From Aquabacterium sp. (GTDB taxonomy: Bacteria > Pseudomonadota > Gammaproteobacteria > Burkholderiales > Burkholderiaceae_C), in the NCBI RefSeq assembly GCF_016234775.1, contig NZ_JACRAH010000021.1, positions 124,001 through 188,000 of the forward strand: a stretch of 64,000 bases of DNA. The letters run 5' to 3'. Below, piece after piece: positions 53,525-63,663 of the stretch. The notes beneath the pieces were generated by a model that saw only the letters and a program-made list of their open reading frames with translations, was not told where the DNA came from and ran no database searches. The position numbers were made by a program, and so were the translations under genes. The stretch's first letter is position 1; the number at the start of each line of letters is the position of its first letter.

Positions 53525-53557
53525 AATAGCTTCAGGCCTGTGCACGCTTGCCGATAT
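53525..53557 (+). promoter_or_regulatory. possible sigma-28 promoter of the chemoreceptor gene
   Basis: GCCGATAT (53550-53557) matches seven of eight bases of the FliA -10 consensus GCCGATAA, 72 bases before the chemoreceptor ATG. The -35 region (AATAGCTT at 53525) is poor and spaced two bases too far. The flagellar/chemotaxis context favours it. Confidence 0.3.
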
Positions 53558-53574
53558 CCCGGTCCAGGACCGGG
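53558..53574 (+). terminator. tight hairpin in the chemoreceptor leader
   Basis: CCCGGTC pairs with GACCGGG around a three-base loop, 60 bases after the YgiQ stop. No T run follows. Terminator of ygiQ or a leader structure of the next gene. Confidence 0.35.
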
Positions 53575-53628
53575 GCGCCCACATTGGCAGTACCGCCCGG
53601 CCTGAACAACCACTGGAGTCAAGTTCTC

Positions 53629-55176
53629 ATGAGGATGAAGCAAGTATTGCTGGGCCTGGGCGTGCTCGGCATGGTGTTTTCAGCGGCCGTCGGCACAGCG
53701 GGCTGGCTCGGCGTACACACCCTGGGCGAGCGCATGGACGAATCCGTGATCGCCACACAGGCCACGCAGGCCGCCAGCATGGGTGACATGATGCACGACG
53801 CCTTGCGCGGCGATGTGTTCCAGGCCCTGCTGTACGCAACGCAAGGCAACAGCCAGGGACTCGCCCAGGCGCAGAAGGATGCCAGGGAGCATGGCGAAGG
53901 TTTCGTCGCCCGCATCCGCGAATTACAGGCGCTCCCACTAGCGCCGGAACTCAAGTCCAAGGCGGATGCCCTGGCGCCAAAGGTAGAGCAGTACGCGCGC
54001 ACAGGGCAGGAGCTGACCACCCTGGCCGCAAACGATCAGAATGCGGCCTTGTCCAGACTGCCAGAATTCGTCGTACTGTTCGATCAACTGGCGGTAGAAC
54101 AGCATGGAGCGATCGAAAGCATTGAAGCGATGGCCCACGCCACCAAGGACGCCGCCCACAGCACACGCAGCACCACTTTGTGGACGGTGGCGGCCACCAC
54201 GCTGACTGGCGCCGGATTACTGCTTGCAGCCGCATTGCTCGTGACACGCTATCTGATGCAGACGCTGGGGGCTGAGCCAAACACTGTGCGCAAGTTGCTG
54301 CGCCGCGTGATGGATGGCGACCTGGCCTTGCAGGTGCGCGTCAAACCAGGCGACGAGGAAAGCGTGGTGGCGTCCTTGGCCGCCATGGTTGTACAACTGC
54401 GACTGACCGTGGCCAATGTACGCGACAACGCCGACAGCGTGGCCAACGCCTCGGCCGAGGTATCGGCAGGCAGCACAGACCTGTCCAACCGCACGCAGGA
54501 TCAGGCCGCCGCCCTGGAGCGTTCAGCCTCTGCCCTGGAGCAACTGTCAAGTACGGTGGGACATAACGCGGACAACGCGGCACAAGCCAGCCAGTTGGCT
54601 CAAGGTGCCAGTGCCGTGGCTGGCCATGGCGGCGAGGTCGTGACACAACTCGTCTCCACCATGCAGGACATTCACCGCTCATCCCAGAAGATCGCCGAAA
54701 TCATCAGCGTGATCGATGGCATTGCCTTCCAGACCAATATCCTGGCCCTCAATGCCGCAGTGGAAGCCGCCCGCGCAGGCGAGCAAGGCCGAGGCTTTGC
54801 CGTGGTGGCCGGAGAGGTGCGCAACCTGGCCCAACGCAGTGCCGAAGCCGCCAAGGAAATCAAAAGCCTGATCACCTCCAGCGTGGAACGCGTGACCATG
54901 GGTGCCGAGCAAGCCGGCCAGGCTGGCAGCACCATGAAGAGCATCGTGGACGCCATCGCGAAAGTCACGGATGTGATCGGCGAGATCAGCAGTGCCAGCC
55001 GTGAGCAGACAGCAGGCATCGCGCAAGTGACCGATGCCGTGAGCCAGATGGACCAAGGCACACAAAGCAATGCCGCCCTGGTGGAACAGACGGCTGCCGC
55101 CGCAGAAAGCCTGCGCAACCAGGCCGACTACCTGGCCCGTGCGGTGGGAACGTTCAAGCTCAATGCACGAGCCTGA
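53629..55176 (+). CDS. methyl-accepting chemotaxis protein
   Basis: Transmembrane chemoreceptor of 515 residues. TM1 (about 5-27), a four-helix-type periplasmic domain (28-180), TM2 (about 181-208), HAMP (about 210-262) and a cytoplasmic signalling hairpin with tip sequence [34 protein letters not shown], read across the conserved CheA/CheW contact. It lacks a C-terminal NWETF-type CheR/CheB tether. ATG 53629 is chosen with a distant TGGAG site; ATG 53635 is an alternative. Ligand unknown. Confidence 0.94.
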   Translation: MRMKQVLLGLGVLGMVFSAAVGTAGWLGVHTLGERMDESVIATQATQAASMGDMMHDALRGDVFQALLYATQGNSQGLAQAQKDAREHGEGFVARIRELQALPLAPELKSKADALAPKVEQYARTGQELTTLAANDQNAALSRLPEFVVLFDQLAVEQHGAIESIEAMAHATKDAAHSTRSTTLWTVAATTLTGAGLLLAAALLVTRYLMQTLGAEPNTVRKLLRRVMDGDLALQVRVKPGDEESVVASLAAMVVQLRLTVANVRDNADSVANASAEVSAGSTDLSNRTQDQAAALERSASALEQLSSTVGHNADNAAQASQLAQGASAVAGHGGEVVTQLVSTMQDIHRSSQKIAEIISVIDGIAFQTNILALNAAVEAARAGEQGRGFAVVAGEVRNLAQRSAEAAKEIKSLITSSVERVTMGAEQAGQAGSTMKSIVDAIAKVTDVIGEISSASREQTAGIAQVTDAVSQMDQGTQSNAALVEQTAAAAESLRNQADYLARAVGTFKLNARA

Positions 55177-55183
55177 AGCTCGT

Positions 55184-56437
55184 TCAGCGAGCGAGCCAGA
55201 CGACCCATGCACCTGCGCACAGTAAATTGAGTGTCAGAGCCAGGCCCACCCCAAAACCAAAGCGCTGACCACCGGAGGTCAGCGCCACCCCGGTTCGGGT
55301 CAGCGCATTGGCGACCAGGGCCACCATCAACCCCCACTGCAGATGCGACAGGCTCAAGCGCCCTGCACCGAATAGCGACATCAGGCTGGCCATCGGGGCG
55401 TGGGCATCGGCGAGCGCGGCCACAGCGGTCCCCATGAGCAGGCCACCGACGCCTTGCTGCTGCGCCAGGCTGACCAGTACCGCACCACCAACCAGCAGCA
55501 TCGTGACGCTCACAGCTTCGCGCAGACGCAAGACACCCTGCTTGGCAGCGGCGGCCCCATCTCCCACAGGCTCCCGAGCGCCAGCGCGACGCCACAACAA
55601 GGTGCCCAGCATCACAGGCACAGCCATCCCGATGCAAACCAGTGACCAGACCTGGCGAGCGGCATCGACCGACACCAGTGTGGCCATCAACAGCATCTGC
55701 AACCAGGTTGCAGCCATCGAGAGCACGCTGGCGCACAGCGCCAGCCGCAGGGGCGCTTGACCACTGCGCAGCAGGCTGCCCATGGCACCGATGGTGGCTG
55801 TGCTGGACACAAAACCGCCCAACAGGCCCGACAAGGCCAGGCCCGCGCGGGCACCCAGCAAGCGCTGTCCCACATGGCCTGCAGCCTGCATCAACAGGAT
55901 CATGATCACCAGCATCAGCACGCGTTGCGCTGACAACTGCCCCAGCCAGGCCACCGGTGCGGCAGGCAGCAAGGGCAACAGCACCAGCGCCAGGGCCGAC
56001 AGCAGCAAACCATCATGCAGTTCGCGTTCGGTCAACCAGTCAGTCGCAAAATGGTGCAAGCGTTCACGTGCGGCCAGCACGGCGGCCAGCAACACGGCGC
56101 AACCGGCGGCCAGCGCAGGCTGCGCCACGGCCAGCATGCCAATCAAGGCGGTAGCCACCAAAGCCAGTTCGGTCGTCAGCCCGGGGTCGCGGGAGCGACT
56201 GCGCCAGTAGGACAAGCCCGCCAACCCCGCGACGCCGGCCAGTGCCACAACGGCCAGCGCCAGAGCCAGCATCTGCGCGACCGCGCCCGCCATCGCCGCC
56301 ACCATGAAGGTGCGCAGCCCGGCGGCCTCGCGGTCATCACCCTGCCCCTTGCGCCGTTCGCGCTCCAGGCCGATGAGCAAACCCGCACCCAGCGCCACGG
56401 CCAGGCCCATCTGTTGAGACGACAACAAGCGATCCAT
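55184..56437 (-). CDS. MgtC/SapB and DUF4010 membrane protein
   Basis: Polytopic membrane protein of about 417 residues with 11-13 hydrophobic segments. The N-terminal quarter has the MgtC signature GLAVALGAGLLIGLERERR followed by GLRTF; the C-terminal half with GLLGGFVSSTATIGAMG matches the DUF4010 type. Proteins with this pairing are uncharacterised; MgtC relatives affect magnesium starvation survival. ATG 56437 gives MDRLLSSQQ; a start at 56509 would add 24 residues and cover the inverted repeat at 56468. Confidence 0.85.
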   Translation of the reverse strand: MDRLLSSQQMGLAVALGAGLLIGLERERRKGQGDDREAAGLRTFMVAAMAGAVAQMLALALAVVALAGVAGLAGLSYWRSRSRDPGLTTELALVATALIGMLAVAQPALAAGCAVLLAAVLAARERLHHFATDWLTERELHDGLLLSALALVLLPLLPAAPVAWLGQLSAQRVLMLVIMILLMQAAGHVGQRLLGARAGLALSGLLGGFVSSTATIGAMGSLLRSGQAPLRLALCASVLSMAATWLQMLLMATLVSVDAARQVWSLVCIGMAVPVMLGTLLWRRAGAREPVGDGAAAAKQGVLRLREAVSVTMLLVGGAVLVSLAQQQGVGGLLMGTAVAALADAHAPMASLMSLFGAGRLSLSHLQWGLMVALVANALTRTGVALTSGGQRFGFGVGLALTLNLLCAGAWVVWLAR

Positions 56438-56467
56438 GGCGCCAGTATCGCCCGCCATCGGGGTAAG

Positions 56468-56505
56468 GCCCGATCCAATCGTGCCGAGCGCGGCCGGATC
56501 GGGCC
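56468..56505. promoter_or_regulatory. inverted repeat between the MgtC/DUF4010 gene and minC
   Basis: GGCCCGATCC and GGATCGGGCC are perfect ten-base arms around an 18-base spacer, in the divergent promoter region. The genes diverge here, so it is not a terminator. It may be an operator for minCDE or the neighbour. Confidence 0.4.
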
Positions 56506-56547
56506 CCACCTTGCCTTAAACTCTGGGTTTTTCAGCGCCTGTCGTCC

Positions 56548-57312
56548 ATGTCCGCCGCATCACCCGCGAACGCCTCCGCCCTGTTCGACCTCAAGAGCGC
56601 CTCGCTCTCTCTGGAAGCCTTCCTGCTCAAGACCGGGAACATCCAGGCCCTGGGTCAGGCCATGGCGGAACGCTTTGGCGACACGCCCGATTTTTTCAGC
56701 AACGACCCGGTGGTGATCGATCTCACCCACCTGGCCAGCTTGGACGCCACCGTCAACTTCGACGCGCTGCTCCAACTGCTCACCCGCTTCAAGCTCAAGC
56801 CCGTGGCCGTGCGTGGCGGCACCGTCAAGCAAACTGCCGCGGCGCTGGAAGCCGGCCTGAGCGAAGCGCCTGATGGCCACGCCGCCTCTGCCCGCGTCGA
56901 AACCGTGGTGCAGGAAGTCATCAAGGAAGTCGTGCGCGAAGTGCCGGTCGAGGTGCGCGTGGAGGTGCCCACCTCGGTACCCACCATGGTCATCGACAAG
57001 CCCCTGCGCTCCGGTCAACAGATCTACGCCAAGGGTGGCGATCTGGTCATCATGGCCATCGTGAACCACGGCGCTGAAGTCATCGCCGACGGCAACATCC
57101 ATGTGTACGCCCCGTTGCGCGGCAAGGCGATTGCCGGCGCCAAAGGCAACACCCAGGCCCGCATCTTTTCGACCTGCATGGAGCCCGAGTTGCTGTCCAT
57201 TGCCGGCACCTACCGCACCACAGAAAACCCGCTACCCGCCAACATCAAAGGCAAGCCTGCCCAGATCCGTCTGGAAGGCGAGCGCCTGGTTTTCGACCCG
57301 ATTCAAATCTGA
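56548..57312 (+). CDS. minC: septum site-determining protein MinC
   Basis: Inhibitor of FtsZ ring assembly, 254 residues. The N-terminal FtsZ-binding domain spans about 10-105 (FDLKSASLSLEAFLLKTGN, VVIDLTHL) and a Glu/Val-rich linker follows (VVQEVIKEVVREVPVEV, about 117-140). The C-terminal beta-helical domain (about 150-254) has KPLRSGQQIYAKGGDLVIMA and HVYAPLRGKAIAGAKG, needed for MinD binding. First gene of minCDE, 42 bases before minD. Confidence 0.96.
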   Translation: MSAASPANASALFDLKSASLSLEAFLLKTGNIQALGQAMAERFGDTPDFFSNDPVVIDLTHLASLDATVNFDALLQLLTRFKLKPVAVRGGTVKQTAAALEAGLSEAPDGHAASARVETVVQEVIKEVVREVPVEVRVEVPTSVPTMVIDKPLRSGQQIYAKGGDLVIMAIVNHGAEVIADGNIHVYAPLRGKAIAGAKGNTQARIFSTCMEPELLSIAGTYRTTENPLPANIKGKPAQIRLEGERLVFDPIQI

Positions 57313-57354
57313 GGCTCCGGCCTCAACCAGACTTACCTGAAAGGACAGCCATCC

Positions 57355-58170
57355 ATGGCCAAGATCATCGTGGTGACCTCCGGCAAAGGGGGCGTTGGCA
57401 AGACGACCACCAGCGCCAGCTTTGCTTCCGGCCTGGCCCTGCGCGGCCACAAGACAGCCGTGATCGACTTCGACGTCGGTCTGCGCAACCTCGACCTCAT
57501 CATGGGCTGCGAACGCCGCGTGGTGTATGACCTGATCAACGTGATCCACGGCGAGGCCAACCTGAACCAGGCCCTCATCAAGGACAAGCAGTGCGAGAAC
57601 CTTTACGTGCTGGCGGCCTCGCAAACGCGCGACAAGGAAGCCCTGACGCAAGACGGCGTCGAGAAGGTGCTGAAAGACCTGGGCGAGATGGGCTTCGAGT
57701 ACATCGTGTGTGACTCACCGGCCGGCATCGAAACGGGCGCGCTGATGGCCATGCACTTTGCCGACGAGGCCATCGTGGTGACCAACCCCGAAGTCTCCTC
57801 GGTGCGCGACTCCGACCGCATCCTGGGCATGCTCAACAGCAAGACCAAGCGTGCACAAGACGGCGCCGAGCCCATCAAGGAACACCTGCTCATCACACGC
57901 TACAACCCCAATCGCGTGGAAGGCGGTCAGATGCTGTCGCTGGAAGACGTGCACGAGATCCTGCGCGTCAAGCTGATCGGCGTGATCCCTGAATCGGAGA
58001 CCGTGCTGAACGCCTCCAACCAGGGCATCCCGGCCATCCACATGAAGGGCTCGGACGTCGCAGAGGCATACAGCGACGTGATCGACCGTTTCCTGGGCCA
58101 GGACAAACCACTGCGCTTCATCGAAGCCGAAAAGCCCGGCTTCTTCAAGCGCCTGTTCGGAGGCAAGTAA
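57355..58170 (+). CDS. minD: septum site-determining ATPase MinD
   Basis: Membrane-cycling P-loop ATPase of 271 residues that recruits MinC and oscillates with MinE. Deviant Walker [14 protein letters not shown] near the N-terminus, switch [15 protein letters not shown], Walker B/switch [13 protein letters not shown], and the C-terminal amphipathic membrane-targeting helix [10 protein letters not shown] are all intact. GAAAGGAC lies before the ATG. Spacing to minE is four bases. Confidence 0.97.
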   Translation: MAKIIVVTSGKGGVGKTTTSASFASGLALRGHKTAVIDFDVGLRNLDLIMGCERRVVYDLINVIHGEANLNQALIKDKQCENLYVLAASQTRDKEALTQDGVEKVLKDLGEMGFEYIVCDSPAGIETGALMAMHFADEAIVVTNPEVSSVRDSDRILGMLNSKTKRAQDGAEPIKEHLLITRYNPNRVEGGQMLSLEDVHEILRVKLIGVIPESETVLNASNQGIPAIHMKGSDVAEAYSDVIDRFLGQDKPLRFIEAEKPGFFKRLFGGK

Positions 58171-58174
58171 GACC

Positions 58175-58435
58175 ATGGGATTCCTGTCCTTCTTCCTCGG
58201 CGAAAAGAAGCAGACGGCCACGGTGGCCAAGGAGCGGCTGCAACTGATCCTGGCGCACGAGCGCAATGGTCGCAGCCACAGCCCCAGCTACCTGCCCGAT
58301 CTGCAGCGCGAACTGGTGGCCGTCATTTCGAAGTACGTCTCGATCAATCCGGATGACATCAAGGTGTCCATGGAGCGTCAGGGTGACCTCGAAGTGCTCG
58401 AAGTCAAGATCGAGCTGCCCGAAACCGGTCGCTGA
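58175..58435 (+). CDS. minE: cell division topological specificity factor MinE
   Basis: 86-residue MinD-stimulating protein that sets division at mid-cell. N-terminal membrane-binding and anti-MinCD helix ([28 protein letters not shown], read in two parts), followed by the dimerisation domain ending [12 protein letters not shown]. Start lies four bases after minD stop, with GGAGGCAAG inside the minD 3' end as ribosome-binding site. Last gene of minCDE. Confidence 0.97.
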   Translation: MGFLSFFLGEKKQTATVAKERLQLILAHERNGRSHSPSYLPDLQRELVAVISKYVSINPDDIKVSMERQGDLEVLEVKIELPETGR

Positions 58436-58528
58436 TCTGCCACACATCCCCTCCCCAGGGGAATGTCTTCATGCGCTGGCCCTCCTAGACTCGGATGATT
58501 AAACATCCCACATCACAGGAGACCGGCC

Positions 58529-58981
58529 TTGAAGTCCTTCATTGCACCGGCGGCGGCCGTGTTCATCTGGCTGCTCAGTGAGCTTGTCTCGCCCGCACCC
58601 GCTCAGGCCCAATCGGCCGACAACTGCGTGTACGAACGCGATACGGTCACTGTTTCCGGCGAAGTCCATCGCAAACGCCGCAAGGGTGCGCTTGATGATG
58701 AGGACGGCTATGTGCGGAGCCGCACCGACACGACCATCATCCTGAAGTTGCAGCATGCCCTGTGTGTGATGCTGCCGGACGACGTCAACCTGGCCCTGCG
58801 CCCTCGCCGCATCCACGAACTGCAACTGCTGACAGACGAACGTCTGCCTCGTTCCGCCGAACGGATCAGGCGATTTGAAGGCACTTTGCTGCTCGATCAG
58901 GATGGCAGCCACCAGAGGCCAGTGTTGCTGGAAATCAAACAGCCCGACGAAGGCTACAAACCGGTACGCAAACAACGCTGA
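58529..58981 (+). CDS. exported hypothetical protein, DUF4431-like
   Basis: A 150-residue exported protein starting at TTG 58529 with CAGGAGACC upstream. The signal peptide ends near AQA-QS. The mature part starts CVYERDTVTVSGEV and has the order ILKLQHALCV, IHELQLLTDERL, RFEGTLLLDQDGSHQRPVLLEI, resembling DUF4431 secreted proteins (OB-fold-like), though the match is by pattern only. Two cysteines could form a disulfide. Unrelated to the upstream minCDE unit, 93 bases away. Confidence 0.7.
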   Translation: MKSFIAPAAAVFIWLLSELVSPAPAQAQSADNCVYERDTVTVSGEVHRKRRKGALDDEDGYVRSRTDTTIILKLQHALCVMLPDDVNLALRPRRIHELQLLTDERLPRSAERIRRFEGTLLLDQDGSHQRPVLLEIKQPDEGYKPVRKQR

Positions 58982-59079
58982 CCCATTGCGCGAACCGGCA
59001 TTGTTGCAGTGCACAATAGACGCCAGGGCGACACACGCAAGGTTGCCCATTTCAACGCGTCCAAGGAAGGTCAGCAGCC

Positions 59080-59844
59080 ATGCGCTATGTCGTGTTCAAC
59101 CAGAAAGGTGGCGTCGGCAAATCCACCATCACCTGCAACCTCGCGGCCATCAGTGCCAGCCAGGGCATGCGCACCCTGGTCATCGATCTGGACCCTCAAG
59201 GCAATTCCACGCAATACCTGCTTGGGGCCCCCCAAGAAGACGCCGAGGTCAGCGCCGCCGAATTCTTTGACCAGACCTTGAAGTTCAGTGCACGCCCGAA
59301 GGGTGCAGACGAGTACACGGTTGAAACCCCGTTCGAGAACCTGCACCTGATGCCCTCGCATCCCACCTTGGACGAGTTGCACGCCAAGCTGGAATCACGC
59401 TACAAGATCTACAAGCTGCGTGACGCCCTGGCGGATCTGGCCGATGACTATGACCGCATTTACATCGACACACCGCCTGCCTTGAATTTCTATACCCGCT
59501 CGGCATTGATTGCCGCGCAAGGCTGCCTCATTCCCTTTGACTGCGATGATTTCTCTCGTCGCGCGCTCTACACCTTGCTTGACAACGTGCAGGAAATCCA
59601 GGCCGATCACAATGAAGACCTGAAGGTATCCGGCATCGTGGTCAACCAGTTTCAACCGCGTGCATCCTTGCCGCAAAAACTGGTTCAGGAATTGATTGAC
59701 GAGGGTTTGCCCGTTCTGCAACCTTATCTGAGCGCCTCGGTCAAGGTGAAGGAATCACACCAGCAAGCCAAACCCATGATCCATCTGGATCAGCGCCACA
59801 AGCTCACGCAGGAGATGATCGCCCTGCACGACGCCTTGGGCTGA
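59080..59844 (+). CDS. orphan ParA-family ATPase
   Basis: P-loop ATPase of 254 residues with deviant Walker A NQKGGVGKSTITCN, switch I DLDPQGNSTQYLLG and switch II IDTPPALNFYTRSAL. Relatives segregate chromosomes, plasmids or protein clusters. No parB, parS site or chemoreceptor-cluster partner lies adjacent, so it is not the canonical parABS system. AAGGAAGG-type sequence lies before the ATG. Nearby minCDE is only a spatial neighbour. Cargo unknown. Confidence 0.88.
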   Translation: MRYVVFNQKGGVGKSTITCNLAAISASQGMRTLVIDLDPQGNSTQYLLGAPQEDAEVSAAEFFDQTLKFSARPKGADEYTVETPFENLHLMPSHPTLDELHAKLESRYKIYKLRDALADLADDYDRIYIDTPPALNFYTRSALIAAQGCLIPFDCDDFSRRALYTLLDNVQEIQADHNEDLKVSGIVVNQFQPRASLPQKLVQELIDEGLPVLQPYLSASVKVKESHQQAKPMIHLDQRHKLTQEMIALHDALG

Positions 59845-60145
59845 TAAGCGGGCACGGGGTTACTCATCCGCAAGCCTTACCTCAGTCAGAATGTGCAAGT
59901 GGTCTGATTCCTCGCCGGGACCGCCAGCACGCCTGTATCAATCAAACCAAGTTTGGTATCTGCCGCTTGACAGGGCTGCGGTATTGCACATAGATTGCAC
60001 AGGCGCTAATCTGGCGCCCCCTGCCAAGCATGTCGCTCCGCTGGCAGTGGTATGTCGAGTCACAAGATACTCGCCACGAACGCCATAACTGAATCCTGCC
60101 AGTGAATGCGGCAGATGATTCCCGAGCATGCTTGAGGAGCGACCG
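59845..60145. other. 301-base gap before the hybrid kinase
   Basis: No gene is seen. It contains ACCAA-GT-TTGGT (short palindrome near 59946), a strong-looking promoter at 59967-59996 and overlapping TTGCACA direct repeats. The leader from the -10 box to the ATG is about 150 bases. Confidence 0.6.
59967..59996 (+). promoter_or_regulatory. sigma-70-type promoter with TTGCACA repeats
   Basis: TTGACA (59967-59972), 18-base spacer, TAGATT (59991-59996). TTGCACA occurs at 59984-59990 and 59995-60001, 11 bases apart, covering the -10 box, so a repressor bound to one face of the helix could block it. Confidence 0.5.
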
Positions 60146-62035
60146 ATGAGTTTTGCGGCCATTTCAAAGCTACAGCGTATTTTGGGTAACCGAGGTTTTA
60201 CCAACCCCAAACTGGAGCGTGAATTCCAGAAGGGATATCGCTCCTATGGCGTTCGGTTTCTCCATATTTCATCCATGCTGGCGGCCTGCTCCTTCATGGC
60301 ATTTTGGTTGGTTGACGGTTTAACCGGTCGCCGAGGCGTGCTCGATGACACGCAATTGATCCGGTTCAGCGTGGCCGTTTTGTTCATGGTGTTTGGCCAA
60401 CTGGTTCAACACTTCAAACGATTCTTCAAACGCCACTACGCCAAGACCAGTTCCTGCCTGGTTTGCTTCAGCGCGTTGACCACAGGCTATATCGCGCACA
60501 TCGGGCAGATCAATGCGCCTGCCAGTTCCGCCTACTGGACGCTCACCTCCGCATTTGTGCTCGCCACTTTGGTGACCTACGGCTTTGCCCGCCTGAATGC
60601 CATCAACACCTTGCTGCTGGGCGGTTTCATGATGGCGGTGGCCCTGGCTTTCGGTGCGGCCGTGCCTGACTTTGATGGCCCGGGTTACCAACGCATGGTG
60701 ATCCACCTGTTCGCGGCCAACGCACTGGGCCACATGCTCCATCGGCTGTCGATGTCCCGCGAGCGCAAGTTGTTCCTTCAATCACGCCGCAAGAACCGCG
60801 TGGCAGACCTGCGTCGCATGAAGGAGCAAGCCGAAGCCGCCGACCGCGCCAAGACTGCCTTCCTGGCGAACATGAGCCATGAAATTCGCACACCGATGAA
60901 CGGCGTCATCGGTGCCCTGAGCATGCTCAACGTCGACAAACTCACGGAGCGGGACCGCTTGTTCGTCAAGTCGGCACGCGACTCGGCCAAGAACCTGCTC
61001 GACATCCTCAATGAGATCCTGGACTTCGCCAAACTCGATGCGCACAAGGTCCGCCTGACGCCCACAACGTTCAACTTGCGCGACACCATCGTCACCGCCT
61101 GCGAGTCCTTTCGCGCTGCCGCCCTTCAGAAAGGCCTGCAGATTCGCGGCGATGTCTCTGGCGTGCCCTTTGAGGTCAAGACGCTGACCGCCGACGAGGG
61201 CAAGTTGCGCCAGGTGCTGCTCAACCTGATCAGCAATGCAGTGAAGTTCACGCAACAAGGCGAGGTGGTTGTCTCGGCCAGCGTGAACCTGCTGGACAAG
61301 CAAAATGCCCAACTGGTCATTGATGTGTCTGACACGGGCATGGGCATTCCCGAAGCGGCGCTGGAACGGTTGTACCAGCCCTTCTATCAGGTTGAATCAG
61401 GCACCTCCCGCAGCCATGGCGGCACGGGTCTGGGGCTGGCCATCTGCAAGCAGATCATCGAAGAAATGGGGGGGCAGATCAGCACGCGCAGCGCCATCGG
61501 CGTGGGCACCACTTTTGAAATCACCTTGGAAGTGCCCTACAGCACCGTGGAACAAAACGCCACCGACGGTCTGGCCGATCAGATGATGTTCAGGGATTCG
61601 GTGCCCCCGCAAGACCAGGACTGGAAACTCACCGGTGATGTCCTGCTGGTGGAAGACAATGAGGTCAATGCCTTCATCGCCTCGATGACGCTGGAGAGCC
61701 TGGGCGTGACCTGTCATCAAGCCCGCAATGGCGAAGTCGCCGTGCAGATGTTCAGGGAGAAGGCGTTCGATGTGGTCCTGATGGACTGCGAGATGCCCAT
61801 CATGGATGGCTACGAAGCAGTCCGGCAGATCCGCGCCATCGAATCGGAAGACACGGCGCGGGAGCGCACACCAGTTGTGGCCCTCACCGCACACGCTTTG
61901 ACGGGCGACCGCGAAGCCTGCCTGGAGCGAGGCATGGACGACTACCTCACCAAGCCCTTTGACCGCCACATGCTGGCCGTGACGCTCGGCAAATGGTTGC
62001 CAATGACCGTGTCCGCCACGGCCACCAGCGACTGA
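60146..62035 (+). CDS. membrane hybrid sensor histidine kinase
   Basis: A 629-residue sensor kinase. Five or six membrane helices (about 38-200) form the input; a coiled-coil linker leads to HisKA with phosphoacceptor His245 ([11 protein letters not shown]), HATPase_c with N, G1 and G2 boxes ([33 protein letters not shown]) and a C-terminal receiver with phosphoacceptor Asp547 ([14 protein letters not shown]). ATG 60146 is chosen since GAGGAG precedes it. No HPt domain or regulator gene is adjacent, so phosphotransfer partners are elsewhere. Signal unknown. Confidence 0.92.
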   Translation: MSFAAISKLQRILGNRGFTNPKLEREFQKGYRSYGVRFLHISSMLAACSFMAFWLVDGLTGRRGVLDDTQLIRFSVAVLFMVFGQLVQHFKRFFKRHYAKTSSCLVCFSALTTGYIAHIGQINAPASSAYWTLTSAFVLATLVTYGFARLNAINTLLLGGFMMAVALAFGAAVPDFDGPGYQRMVIHLFAANALGHMLHRLSMSRERKLFLQSRRKNRVADLRRMKEQAEAADRAKTAFLANMSHEIRTPMNGVIGALSMLNVDKLTERDRLFVKSARDSAKNLLDILNEILDFAKLDAHKVRLTPTTFNLRDTIVTACESFRAAALQKGLQIRGDVSGVPFEVKTLTADEGKLRQVLLNLISNAVKFTQQGEVVVSASVNLLDKQNAQLVIDVSDTGMGIPEAALERLYQPFYQVESGTSRSHGGTGLGLAICKQIIEEMGGQISTRSAIGVGTTFEITLEVPYSTVEQNATDGLADQMMFRDSVPPQDQDWKLTGDVLLVEDNEVNAFIASMTLESLGVTCHQARNGEVAVQMFREKAFDVVLMDCEMPIMDGYEAVRQIRAIESEDTARERTPVVALTAHALTGDREACLERGMDDYLTKPFDRHMLAVTLGKWLPMTVSATATSD

Positions 62036-62039
62036 TCCA

Positions 62040-62546
62040 TCAGGCGCCGCCCAGGAAGTCGGCTTTGCCGATCTCCACGCCACCGTGGCGCAACAGGTTG
62101 TAGGCCGTGGTGGTGTGGAAGTACAGATTGGGCAGCACCCAGCCTGTCAGGTAGGCCTGGCCCTTGAACTCGAAAGTGCGTGACGGGAAGCTCAGCACGA
62201 TGTCGGCGTCTTCCTTGCCATCGATCTGTTCGGGCGTGATGGTCTTGAGGAAAGCGACGGTCTTGTCGATGCGCGCCTGCAGTTCGGCAAACGTCGCTTC
62301 GTTGTCCTCGTACTTGGGCATGTCGATGCCTGCCAGGCGTGCTGCGCCGCCCTTGACCGTGTCCGAGGCGATCTGAACCTGGCGGATCAAGGGGAACATG
62401 TCGGGGTAGATGCGCGCCGTCAAGAAGGCGTTCGGATCGATCTTGCGCGCCTCACAATGCGCCGCACCCTTGGCCAGGATGGCCGCCAGGTTGTGGAGGG
62501 TGTGGATGGCCACAGGGACGAAGGCCGAGTACATGGACAGGCTCAT
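62040..62546 (-). CDS. DUF1993-family protein
   Basis: A 168-residue cytosolic protein of the DUF1993 type, related in fold to DinB-like helical bundles. Family landmarks: FLTARIYPDMFPLIRQVQIASDTVKGGAARLAG (read across two helices), and GWVLPNLYFHTTTAYNLLRHGGVEIGKADFLG at the end. GAGGAAG precedes the ATG. Its stop is four bases from the convergent hybrid kinase stop. Function unknown. Confidence 0.88.
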   Translation of the reverse strand: MSLSMYSAFVPVAIHTLHNLAAILAKGAAHCEARKIDPNAFLTARIYPDMFPLIRQVQIASDTVKGGAARLAGIDMPKYEDNEATFAELQARIDKTVAFLKTITPEQIDGKEDADIVLSFPSRTFEFKGQAYLTGWVLPNLYFHTTTAYNLLRHGGVEIGKADFLGGA

Positions 62547-62603
62547 GAAGCTTCCTCATTGTGTTGGGGGTGGCGCTTTGTACATCGAACAACGCCTTGA
62601 TGC

Positions 62604-63560
62604 TCAACCGCGCTTGAATAGGCCCATGAGCTTGCTGCCCAACATGACCACGGCCAGCGCGAGGGCGCCCGCTGCGATACCGGCGACCGCATCCAGCACC
62701 ACCGGCGCCACCACAGCCAGCACCCCGCCGATAGCTGGCACGCCGTGCACCGCATGTTCGGCCGCCTCCACCACCTCATGTGCGCCAGGCAGACCATGCA
62801 GCAAGATGCCACCGCCCACCAGGAACATGGCCGCCGTGCCAACAACCGACAGCGTTTTCATCAACACGGGCGCAGCAGCCAGCAACCCTTGGCCAACGCG
62901 ACGCCGCAGGGCTGGCAAAGGCCCCTGCCCTTCCATCTGACTGAAGTACAGCCCCACGTCGTCCATCTTCACGATCGCGGCCACCAGGCCATAAACACCC
63001 ACCGTGATCGCCACCGACACGCCGCTGAGCACCAGCACCTGCTTCATCAAGGAAGCTTCGGCCACCGTCCCCAAGGTGATCGTCACGATCTCGGCTGACA
63101 GGATGAAGTCGGTGCGCACAGCACCTTCTATCTTGTCCTTCTCGAACGCCACCATGTCCACCTCGGCGTCGGCCAGCGCATGGGCCAGGGCTTCGCGATG
63201 CGCCTCTTCTTCGTGGTCATCACCATGCAGGAAGGGATGCGCCAGCTTTTCAACGCCTTCAAAGCACAGGTAAGCGCCTCCGAGCATCAGCAGGGGTGTC
63301 ACGGCCCAGGGTGCCAGGGCGCTGATGGCCAGCGCTGCGGGCACCAGGATCACCTTGTTGCGCACCGATCCTTTGGCCACGGCCCAGACCACCGGCAGTT
63401 CACGCTCGGCACGAATGCCAGCCACCTGCTGGGCGTTGAGGGCCAGATCGTCCCCCAACACGCCCGCCGTCTTCTTGGCGGCCACCTTGGCCATGACGGA
63501 CACGTCGTCGAGGACGAGCGCAATGTCGTCGAGCAATACCAGGAGGCTGGATACAGCCAT
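62604..63560 (-). CDS. DUF808-family membrane protein (YedI-like)
   Basis: A 318-residue membrane protein with six to eight hydrophobic segments. The opening [30 protein letters not shown] (parts) and [21 protein letters not shown] are diagnostic of DUF808/YedI proteins. AGGGAGTCC lies before the ATG. Function unknown in any organism to my knowledge. It is 57 bases upstream of the DUF1993 gene on the same strand and could be cotranscribed. Confidence 0.9.
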   Translation of the reverse strand: MAVSSLLVLLDDIALVLDDVSVMAKVAAKKTAGVLGDDLALNAQQVAGIRAERELPVVWAVAKGSVRNKVILVPAALAISALAPWAVTPLLMLGGAYLCFEGVEKLAHPFLHGDDHEEEAHREALAHALADAEVDMVAFEKDKIEGAVRTDFILSAEIVTITLGTVAEASLMKQVLVLSGVSVAITVGVYGLVAAIVKMDDVGLYFSQMEGQGPLPALRRRVGQGLLAAAPVLMKTLSVVGTAAMFLVGGGILLHGLPGAHEVVEAAEHAVHGVPAIGGVLAVVAPVVLDAVAGIAAGALALAVVMLGSKLMGLFKRG

Positions 63561-63663
63561 GATGTGGACTCCCTTGAATTCATCGCCTGCGTGGCCGATT
63601 GTTGGCCACAGGCAAGGCGTGAATGTTAACGGCTGAGCGGCCGCCGGGAGTCAAGCAGCCTGA

